Positions 9,716 to 16,828 of a stretch of 49,586 bases of DNA are shown in pieces. Each line of letters opens with the position of its first letter. The first letter of the stretch is position 1. A model generated the notes under the pieces. The model saw only the letters and a list, made by a program, of their open reading frames with translations, searched no databases and was not told the DNA's origin. The position numbers were made by a program, and so were the translations under genes. Location: assembly GCA_938023075.1 (NCBI GenBank), contig CALHDG010000046.1, positions 1 to 49,586 on the forward strand. Reading direction: 5' to 3'. This DNA is from an uncultured Chitinophagales bacterium (GTDB lineage: Bacteria > Bacteroidota > Bacteroidia > Chitinophagales > JAHDHT01).

Positions 9716-9824
9716 GTACAGTGAGCCTTATTGAAATAATTTGCACAAATCAGGATCAAAGTGGTAAATACGCTCGCCACAACTGTAATAACCATAAAGT
9801 AGTTTCCACTTTTGCATTAATTTT

Positions 9825-9939
9825 TTTTTTGAATCGAAATGATTAAGTTTATAATGTAGGGCAGTCCCGCTTTCCGTTCAAATGCCATTTGCCTGCGCTT
9901 CAAAGCCCCCTCAAAATGGCATAACCGCTGCAATCGGAC
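9825..9939 (+). repeat. R1 structured repeat, copy 1
   Basis: The T-rich head ends in GAATCGAAAT (G at 9831). The core starts exactly 35 bp later at CCCG (9866) and ends near 9938. The inner stem ATGCCATTT (9882-9890) pairs with AAATGGCAT (9914-9922), which differs from the ATGCTGC/GCAGCAT stem of copies 2, 3 and 5 yet remains complementary. The outer pairing is one base short (CGGA instead of CGGG), suggesting slight decay. Confidence 0.7.
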
Positions 9940-10025
9940 ATGCGTCAGGTTTGTATAATATTAATTCATAAATTGTTGTTTATCATTATTTTATTTCGTA
10001 ATTTCATACCAACTATTATATAGTT

Positions 10026-10271
10026 ATGGTGAAAATGATTATTTCTGTTGAAAACCAATACACCTAAGAAGAGCTCTCACTAATAGATTGGCTCAATATT
10101 GAACAATTGGCTAAATGTACAGGCTACTACAAACGTGGTCCAAAAAAAAAATACAGCTACTAATTTGTTTAAAGTTTTTTGCTGATGAAAAAATCGGGTC
10201 GAAACAGTTTAAGAGTTTGGGCTACTGAATTAGGAAAATTGATTAAAGGCACCATTAACAAAGAGGGTTAA
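10026..10271 (+). pseudogene. Decayed IS4-type transposase N-terminal fragment
   Basis: From the ATG at 10026 the frame reads MVKMIISVENQYT, stop, then LIDWLNIEQLAKCTGYYKRG, and stops again. A shifted frame continues with SLRVWATELGKLIKGTINKE to a stop at 10269-10271. The order (leader, LAKxTGxxKR, then SLxxWAxELGxLIKGTxxK) resembles the N-terminal region of IS4-family transposases. It carries at least one in-frame stop and one frameshift, with no catalytic DDE part. Its 3' end touches the stop of the convergent ABC transporter gene. Confidence 0.5.
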
Positions 10272-12055
10272 ACCTCCCCAGTCTGCACCCGCCAAAGCCC
10301 GGCATAAACCCCATCCAAGCCAAGCAACTCCTCATGCGTTCCCTGCTCCGCAACCGCACCCTTATCCAAAATAAAAATACAATCTGCCTGACGAATGGTT
10401 GACAGCCGGTGAGCAATCACAATGGCCGTCCGGTTTTTGGTAAACTGGTGAATGTTTTTTTGAATCGCCCGTTCGGTTTCGGTATCAACGGCACTGGTGG
10501 CTTCATCTAAAATTAAGACGGGCGCATCTTTCAAAATGGCGCGCGCCAAACTCAGCCGCTGTCGCTGACCACCAGAAAGTTTAATGCCTCGTTCTCCTAC
10601 AAGTGTATCATAACCATTGGGCAGCCCAACAATAAACTGGTGGAGTTCTGCCTTCTTTGCTGCCGCTTCAATTTGGGCATCGCTCACCGCTTCTAAACTG
10701 TAAGCAATATTTTCTTTAATAGTTCCATGAAAAAGATAAACCTCTTGGCTTACCAAAGCGATATTTTGCCGAAGCGTCCGTTTCGGCAATTGGCGAATAT
10801 CAACACCATCTATAGTAATGACACCTCCGGTAACATCGTACAAACGAAGCAGCAATTTAATAAGCGTTGTTTTACCCGCACCCGTTGTGCCGGCAAAGCC
10901 AATCGTTTTGCCTGCCTTTATATTAAACGATAAATTGTTGAGAATTGGCACTTCCGGTTGGTAATGAAAGGACACTTGGTTAAACGAAATATTGCCCTGC
11001 ACCTGCTTCGGCTCAACCGGCTGTTCTACTTCGGTAATGCGATTGGGTGCATCCATTAAACCAAAAATACGCCGCGCACTTGCCCTTGCCCGCTCAAAAG
11101 AATCGAAGACCTGCCCCAAGCGCGTGATTGGCCAAAGCATCCGTTGTACCATCATCGCAAAGAAGGTTAACTCGCCCACCGTTAATTTGCCCGAGCCGTT
11201 TAAAATCCAATACGAACCCAGCAGCATCGCCCCCGCCATACCCAAGGCAATCAGCATCCGGATAAGCGGAATAAAAACCGCACTCAATTTAATCGCCCCA
11301 AAGTTCACCTGCTTGTAGTGGTTAGAGGCTTGCTCTACCCGCTCGGCTTCAAACCGCTCTGCCGTAAAACTTTTGATGACCAAAATGCCCGAAATATTAT
11401 TTTCGAGCCGGTTACTTAAACTGCCCACCGCCTGCCGAACCCTAAGGTAGTGTGGCGCAATTTTTCGCTGGTAATAAAACACACCTACCAACATCAAAGG
11501 GATAGGCAAAATGCTAATCACCGCCATCTCCCACGACACCATCCATATAGTAATGCCGGCAAAGATAAACAGCACCGTCAGTTGAATTAAATCGTTAAAG
11601 CCTGTGTTTAAAAACCGTTCTAACTGGTTAATATCGTCGTTCATCATCGACATTAAGTTGCCCGTTCGCTCCTCTTCAAAGTAGGCAATTTCGCGCTGCT
11701 GTAGTTGCCGGTAAGTGTCTACCCGAAGGTCGTGTTGCACCCGTTGCGCCAATTGCATAAACCGCAGTTGGTACAACCATTGAAAAAAACTTTCCGCCCC
11801 AAAAATGACAATGATGAGCATGGCACAAAATATCGCTATCGTCCAACTGTCGGATGTTCCGGTTAAGGATTGAATCCATTGCGGCGGGTTTCGGCTTACG
11901 GTATCCACAATCCACCCGACCATAATTGGCGGCATCAAATCAAAAACTTTATTGACGATGCTCGACACCGAAGCAAAACTCAAGGCTTTATAATACGGTT
12001 TCAAATACCGGAAAAGCCGAGCCATGGGTTGTTGCGGTTCGTGGTTAAGCGACAT
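10268..12055 (-). CDS. ABC exporter, fused permease and ATPase
   Basis: 595 residues, the usual length for an MsbA/YheH-type half exporter that acts as a dimer in the inner membrane. Residues 1-330 hold the six-helix transmembrane domain (hydrophobic segments near 25-50, 72-95, 155-190 and 265-300). The nucleotide-binding domain has Walker A GTTGAGKTT (389-397), signature LSGGQ (493-497) and Walker B VLILDE (513-518). The substrate cannot be inferred; lipid or drug export is typical. The gene is visibly GC-richer and uses more G/C-ending codons than its neighbours, and gene remnants lie on both sides, which suggests horizontal acquisition. Confidence 0.93.
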   Translation of the reverse strand: MSLNHEPQQPMARLFRYLKPYYKALSFASVSSIVNKVFDLMPPIMVGWIVDTVSRNPPQWIQSLTGTSDSWTIAIFCAMLIIVIFGAESFFQWLYQLRFMQLAQRVQHDLRVDTYRQLQQREIAYFEEERTGNLMSMMNDDINQLERFLNTGFNDLIQLTVLFIFAGITIWMVSWEMAVISILPIPLMLVGVFYYQRKIAPHYLRVRQAVGSLSNRLENNISGILVIKSFTAERFEAERVEQASNHYKQVNFGAIKLSAVFIPLIRMLIALGMAGAMLLGSYWILNGSGKLTVGELTFFAMMVQRMLWPITRLGQVFDSFERARASARRIFGLMDAPNRITEVEQPVEPKQVQGNISFNQVSFHYQPEVPILNNLSFNIKAGKTIGFAGTTGAGKTTLIKLLLRLYDVTGGVITIDGVDIRQLPKRTLRQNIALVSQEVYLFHGTIKENIAYSLEAVSDAQIEAAAKKAELHQFIVGLPNGYDTLVGERGIKLSGGQRQRLSLARAILKDAPVLILDEATSAVDTETERAIQKNIHQFTKNRTAIVIAHRLSTIRQADCIFILDKGAVAEQGTHEELLGLDGVYAGLWRVQTGEV

Positions 12056-12159
12056 TTTACAATAGTACGCAAAAGCGGGGTGTTTTTATACTCGTACCAC
12101 GACTTGTTAGCCCAAAACACCCAAACTTTCAATCGTGGCATGAGTGTTACAGCCTTTAG

Positions 12160-12225
12160 TTTTTTAATTTTTAGAAACGAGGGCAACTAATCAACTGCGG
12201 TTCCGCTTTCCGTTCCAAAGCCTGT
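12160..12225 (+). repeat. Degenerate partial copy of repeat R1
   Basis: A T-rich stretch with GAAACGA (G at 12174) is followed 28 bp later by TCCGCTTTCCGTTCC, which resembles the R1 head and 5' half-core. The 3' half-core is absent, and the linker is 7 bp shorter than in intact copies. Confidence 0.35.
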
Positions 12226-12234
12226 TCCGTATAA

Positions 12235-12531
12235 AACGGAATCTTTAGTTTAGGTGTAGAAGGAGATTATCTGTACGCCAAATACAAAACCCTTGTTTAC
12301 ATGGTGCCTTATTTAAAAAGTTTGAGACTAACTTTCGCTTTATCTTATAAATATAATAACATTATTTTTGAAGTGAGTTATTTAAAGGGATTATCTACTA
12401 TTAACGGAAGGAAAGAATTAGAAAATACACTCTATTTAAAACCATTTGATCTAGCACAATTTAGTATCGCTTATCATTTTAAAACTAAGCTACTTCGAAG
12501 CGAAAAAGGGTTAGATTGTCCAAGTTTTTAA
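12235..12531 (+). pseudogene. C-terminal fragment of an outer-membrane beta-barrel protein
   Basis: The frame is open from 12235 (after a TAA at 12232) to a stop at 12529-12531. It reads as alternating polar/hydrophobic strands typical of a barrel: FSLGVEGDYLYAKY, LRLTFALSYKYNN, IIFEVSYLKG, and the closing strand FSIAYHF, followed by a short extra tail. There is an ATG at 12301, but the barrel-like pattern continues upstream of it without a signal peptide. I read it as a truncated remnant of a larger porin-like gene, probably broken in the same event that brought in the neighbouring ABC exporter. Confidence 0.45.
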
Positions 12532-12628
12532 ATACAGTACCTTGTTGTAGAAACGATTGAATAGACAAAACCACCATCTACTAAATTAAAAGATAACTTA
12601 TCTTCTCAAAAATAATTATATTAGCATT

Positions 12629-13480
12629 GTGAAAATTATAGCAACACTTATCGCTTTTAGTTTAATGCATTTTGCGGCATTAGCACAATTCGATTTTGGC
12701 TTAACTGCCGCCAAAACTCAAGCACTTGGTGGTGTGCAATCTGTTCAGCAACATGCCTTTTCTGCTATTGAAAATCAAGCTGGTTTAGCCACTTTAAATT
12801 CAATTTCAATTGGAGTAACCGGACAGAACCAATATTTATTAGAAGGCTTAAACAACTTTGCTTTGGCTGCTGCTTTACCTACCAACAGTGGCACTTTTGG
12901 TGTGGGCATACAATATCAAGGCTTAAAAACTTATACTGAAATGAAAGCCGGCATTGCCTATGGCAGGCAATTGTTAGATAACTTAAGCATTGGCGCGCAA
13001 ATACACGCTTACCATATAAATATTAGCAACTACGGTTCCCGAACATTAGTTAATTTCGATTTGGGTATACAAGCAGAACTAACCAAGCAATTGTTGATTG
13101 GTGCGCACATCAAAAATCCTATAAAAATAAATGTTACCGAAGATGAGCAATTACCCATACCAACTACCCTAACTGCAGGTTTGCAATACACAGCATCTAC
13201 CAAAGCAAAAGTAATGGTAGAAGCCGAGAAGACAGTAAACAGAACCGTGTTGTTTAAAGCCGGTTTAGCCTATCAATTAAATGAGGCATTTGGTTTGCTA
13301 TTGGGTGTCACTACCGATCCGGCAGTTTTTTCAATGGGTGTTAGTTGGCAGGTACAATCTTTAGCCATTGTGTTGGGTTCTACCTACCATACCGTGTTGG
13401 GTTACTCACCGGTTTTAAGTATCGGCTTTGCCCCGAAGGCTTCAAATTCTAATGTGTCAATTCCAAATGCTAATAATTAA
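12629..13480 (+). CDS. PorV/PorQ-like outer-membrane beta-barrel protein
   Basis: 283 residues from a GTG start. The signal peptide ends at LAQ (about residue 19). The mature start FDFGLTAAKTQALGGVQSV, followed by FSAIENQAGLATL, is the glycine-rich opening seen in the PorV/PorQ-type barrel families of Bacteroidota. The rest alternates short beta strands through to VLSIGF. PorV-type proteins help T9SS cargo; this one is shorter and more divergent, so the role is only inferred. The next gene starts 31 bp after its stop, so the two probably form an operon. Confidence 0.6.
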   Translation: MKIIATLIAFSLMHFAALAQFDFGLTAAKTQALGGVQSVQQHAFSAIENQAGLATLNSISIGVTGQNQYLLEGLNNFALAAALPTNSGTFGVGIQYQGLKTYTEMKAGIAYGRQLLDNLSIGAQIHAYHINISNYGSRTLVNFDLGIQAELTKQLLIGAHIKNPIKINVTEDEQLPIPTTLTAGLQYTASTKAKVMVEAEKTVNRTVLFKAGLAYQLNEAFGLLLGVTTDPAVFSMGVSWQVQSLAIVLGSTYHTVLGYSPVLSIGFAPKASNSNVSIPNANN

Positions 13481-13511
13481 TATTGTTTATATGATAAGTT
13501 GGCGTTTTTAT

Positions 13512-15596
13512 ATGAAATGGTGTTTTTGTGGTTGCTTGATGATGTTGTTTAGTGTTGGGCTTTATGCGCAACAAGAAGATCAGATTAATAACTTAATACA
13601 ACAAATTGTGGAAAGTTATGCCGATGATGAAGATGATGATATTGATGTAGAATTGCTAACCCAAAACTTAACCTTCTATTATCAAAGCCCCCTAAATTTA
13701 AATAAAGCCACCTTTACAGAGCTGAGCGAATTGCAGTTATTAAATCCTCCTCAAATAGATGCTCTATTGAATCACCGCAAAAGAGCTGGCGATTTATTAA
13801 ATATTTACGAGTTACAAAGCATCAAATATTTTGATTTAGCGACTATTGAACGGTTGTTGCCTTTTGTAGAAGTAAAGGGAGCCATTGATGATGTTAATAT
13901 ACCAATTGGTAAGTTATTAAGTAAAGGAAAGCACTTTATTTTGGCACGTTATGCTCAAACTTTAGAAGACCGGGCAGGTTATTTAAATGAAAAGTTCTTA
14001 GGTAGTCCGCAAAAACTGTATGCACGGTATCAATATCAGTATGGTAAAAATTTTAGTTATGGCTTTACTGCAGAAAAAGATGCTGGTGAACCTTTTGGTG
14101 GAGAATACAACCCCTATGGTTTTGATTTTTATTCTTTTCATGTTTATCTAAAAGATTATGGACCATTTAAATACCTCGCCCTTGGGGATTATCGATTAGA
14201 TTTTGGTCAGGGATTAATTGTCTCTTCTAGTTTTAATTCGGATAAAAGTGATGAGGTTTTAAGTGTGATGCAAAATGCTTATACCGTAAAGCAATATACC
14301 TCGGCTATTGAAGCCTTATTTAACAGAGGAATAGCGGCTACCGTTCAAGTGGGCAATTTTGAGCTAACTGCTTTTGGTTCTTATAAACCCATTGATGCGC
14401 GACTAATTGACCTAGACGATATCGATGACTTTCCAGATATTGGCACTTTTCAAATTGCCGGACTTCATCAAACCGAGAGTAATTTTAGAAGCAAAAACAC
14501 CGTTAAAGAAACTTTTGCAGGCACCCATTTATCTTACGATCATAAAAATTTTGAAATTGGTTTAACCGGCACTATCAATAAATTTAGTGCCTTTTTAACC
14601 AAGCGCAATCAAGTGTATAACAACTTCCGGTTTAGAGGCGATTTGTTATTGAACTCCAGTTTAAACTACCGGGTGCTATTTAATAATTTTCATTTTTTTG
14701 GCGAGTGGGCAATTAGTACTGATGCCGACAACAGCAATAAAAACGAATTAGGTATTGCCACATTAAATGGTGTGTTGGTTTCTATTGATCCTAAAATAAG
14801 TTTTACTTTAGTTCACCGGCATTACAATAAATTTTACGAAGCACGCTATGAAAGAGCTTTTTCTGAAAGCACCATAGCCAATAATGAAAGCAGTTTATAT
14901 CTTGGCACTTCTGTTAAACCGAACACCCGTTGGAAAATTGATGCCTATGCTGATTTTTATCGGCATCGTTGGTTACGCTTTTTGATTGATGCCCCTTCGC
15001 AAGGCTTTGATTACAGGACATTAGTTACCTATAAACCGTCGCGAAAAGTTACGCTTTTTGTACGCTATAAAAATGAAAACAAACAAAGAAATTTAGGTGA
15101 GAATGAAACCCGAACGGATTATTTGGTACAAGAACAAAAATCAACCTTAAGGGCAGATGTAACGTATAAACTAAGCAAAGCCCTGCGTTTTAAAACCCGC
15201 ATTGAACGATCAACCTATCAAGAAGGTAACCGCCCTAAAGAAGAAGGTTTTTTGGCTTTTCAAGACGTTAATGTCCAACCGATTGAATCTCGCTATTCTT
15301 TTAATGCCCGTTTTACTTTATTCGATACTGATTCATACGACACGCGTATTTATGTATACGAGAATACCCCACTTTATGCGTATGGTAGAAATTTTTTCTA
15401 CCAAACCGGTTATCGTTATTATTTTAATGTGAAATGGGAGCCGCTCAGAATGTTAGATTTATGGGCAAAAGTTGAACAAACCAAATTTTTAAATGTGGAC
15501 AACCTAACCCAGTTTGAAGGCATTAGCAGTGGCAATAATTTTATTGATGATGATCAAATAACGAATATTACGCTTCAGGCTAGGTTGAAGTTTTAG
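13512..15596 (+). CDS. Envelope protein with helix-hairpin-helix domain and C-terminal beta-barrel
   Basis: 694 residues from the ATG at 13512, which gives a signal peptide (MKWCFCGCLMMLFSVGLYAQ); the frame itself opens at 13428 inside the preceding gene. Residues about 30-115 contain a ComEA-like helix-hairpin-helix region (NLNKATFTELSELQLL, NHRKRAGDLLNIYEL). The remaining 570 residues have alternating aromatic beta strands typical of an outer-membrane barrel and end in ITLQARLKF. Such HHH-plus-barrel proteins are common and unexplained in Bacteroidota. HHH domains usually contact DNA, so a role in DNA handling at the outer membrane is possible but unproven. Confidence 0.65.
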   Translation: MKWCFCGCLMMLFSVGLYAQQEDQINNLIQQIVESYADDEDDDIDVELLTQNLTFYYQSPLNLNKATFTELSELQLLNPPQIDALLNHRKRAGDLLNIYELQSIKYFDLATIERLLPFVEVKGAIDDVNIPIGKLLSKGKHFILARYAQTLEDRAGYLNEKFLGSPQKLYARYQYQYGKNFSYGFTAEKDAGEPFGGEYNPYGFDFYSFHVYLKDYGPFKYLALGDYRLDFGQGLIVSSSFNSDKSDEVLSVMQNAYTVKQYTSAIEALFNRGIAATVQVGNFELTAFGSYKPIDARLIDLDDIDDFPDIGTFQIAGLHQTESNFRSKNTVKETFAGTHLSYDHKNFEIGLTGTINKFSAFLTKRNQVYNNFRFRGDLLLNSSLNYRVLFNNFHFFGEWAISTDADNSNKNELGIATLNGVLVSIDPKISFTLVHRHYNKFYEARYERAFSESTIANNESSLYLGTSVKPNTRWKIDAYADFYRHRWLRFLIDAPSQGFDYRTLVTYKPSRKVTLFVRYKNENKQRNLGENETRTDYLVQEQKSTLRADVTYKLSKALRFKTRIERSTYQEGNRPKEEGFLAFQDVNVQPIESRYSFNARFTLFDTDSYDTRIYVYENTPLYAYGRNFFYQTGYRYYFNVKWEPLRMLDLWAKVEQTKFLNVDNLTQFEGISSGNNFIDDDQITNITLQARLKF

Positions 15597-15643
15597 TGAT
15601 TGGTAAGTTTTTTATTAAAATATTAAGCCACAAAAAACAGTAC

Positions 15644-15673
15644 TTGAACTTTATCTTGAAATCCTTATCTTTG
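15644..15673 (+). promoter_or_regulatory. Promoter of the OmpA-family gene
   Basis: TTG at 15644 and TATCTTTG at 15666-15673 match the Bacteroidota -33/TAnnTTTG layout with 19 bp between them. The ATG follows at 15752, leaving a leader of about 70 nt. Confidence 0.65.
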
Positions 15674-15751
15674 CAGTCATTTTAAGAAAAATTAAAATTT
15701 ATTAGAGCATTATTTTATACCATAAATATAGGTTAAAAACGTTTTGAAAAA

Positions 15752-16708
15752 ATGAATAATACAATACAACAAACCATGAAGCCCGTTTTATTTTGCATCG
15801 TCCTCTTGTTTTCTTTAGGTGCTTGTACAAGTAGCAAAAAGTTTAACACTATGCAAGATAGTTTAAAGAATGATTTAGCCTTGGCTAACAAGCAGTTAGG
15901 AGAGTGCGGCGAAGAGTTAAGCGATTACTTAAATAAATTATCGGCATGTGAGCAAGAAAAAGCCGAGTTGCTTTCGGAAATTACGGCTTTAGAAAAAACA
16001 GAAGCCGTAAGAGCCGAGCAGATTAATAGTATGCAAACTCAAATTGAAGATTTTAGAGCCCAACGCGACAAACAAATGGATCAGGTTGGTGATTTAACCG
16101 TATTATCAAAATCGGCTAATGATAATATTAAAGAAACGCTTGCCCAAATGGAAAAGAAAGATGCTTACATACAATTATTGAATGCAGCTAAAGACAAAGC
16201 CGATTCAATTAATTTGGCACTTGCCGTTAATTTAAAAACCGTGTTGCAAGATGGTATTTTAGATTCGGACATTGAAGTAAAAGTGGATAAGACGGTGGTG
16301 TTTATTAACCTGTCTGATAAAATGTTGTATCAAAGCGGAAGTTCTATCATCAGACCAAAAGCACAAGAGGTATTAGGCAAAATTGCTAAAATATTAGAAG
16401 GCAGAGATGATTTAGAAGTTATGGTAGAAGGCTACACAGATAATATTCCGATTAAAAATGATTGTATGCAAGACAATTGGGATTTGAGTGTAAAAAGAGC
16501 TACTGCGGTAGTGCGTGCCTTACAAAAACGTTTTGGTGTAAACCCCAACAAATTAATAGCTGCCGGTAGAGGTGAATACAATACGCTTACTTCAAACGAT
16601 ACATACGAAGGTCGTCAAATGAACCGAAGAACGCGTGTGATTATTCTTCCTAAAATTGATCAGTTTTATGATTTGTTAGATCCGAATTCTGCGGATAATA
16701 ATCAATAA
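15752..16708 (+). CDS. OmpA-family peptidoglycan-binding lipoprotein
   Basis: 318 residues. The lipoprotein signal ends in LGAC (Cys25 from the first ATG). The second ATG (MKPVLFC) would give a shorter, equally good signal. Residues about 30-155 are charged and heptad-like, consistent with a coiled-coil stalk. The C-terminal 130 residues are an OmpA/MotB domain (VEGYTDNIPIKND, NWDLSVKRATAVVRAL, NRRTRVIILP) that binds peptidoglycan. It likely links the outer membrane to the cell wall. The unit is monocistronic, with its own promoter and terminator. Confidence 0.88.
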   Translation: MNNTIQQTMKPVLFCIVLLFSLGACTSSKKFNTMQDSLKNDLALANKQLGECGEELSDYLNKLSACEQEKAELLSEITALEKTEAVRAEQINSMQTQIEDFRAQRDKQMDQVGDLTVLSKSANDNIKETLAQMEKKDAYIQLLNAAKDKADSINLALAVNLKTVLQDGILDSDIEVKVDKTVVFINLSDKMLYQSGSSIIRPKAQEVLGKIAKILEGRDDLEVMVEGYTDNIPIKNDCMQDNWDLSVKRATAVVRALQKRFGVNPNKLIAAGRGEYNTLTSNDTYEGRQMNRRTRVIILPKIDQFYDLLDPNSADNNQ

Positions 16709-16719
16709 AAATATGTTGT

Positions 16720-16756
16720 AACAAGCATCTTTTATATGAAGATGCTTGTTCTTTTT
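16720..16756 (+). terminator. Rho-independent terminator after the OmpA-family gene
   Basis: Perfect stem AACAAGCATCTT / AAGATGCTTGTT around a short loop, followed by CTTTTT. It begins 12 bp after the stop codon. Confidence 0.85.
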
Positions 16757-16828
16757 CCTTATAGATATCCATCAATAAATAAAAACACTTGGAAATGATT
16801 TCCGTTTCAAATCAGAGCCATAATAGTC

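Noticed and set aside
9825-9939. Integron attC site
   Set aside because: R1 has two short stems around conserved unpaired strands, but no attC core sites, no cassette array and no integrase are visible.
12001-12186. 61-codon frame overlapping the ABC exporter start
   Set aside because: It is partly antisense-frame sequence of the exporter and includes the degenerate R1 head; no family features.
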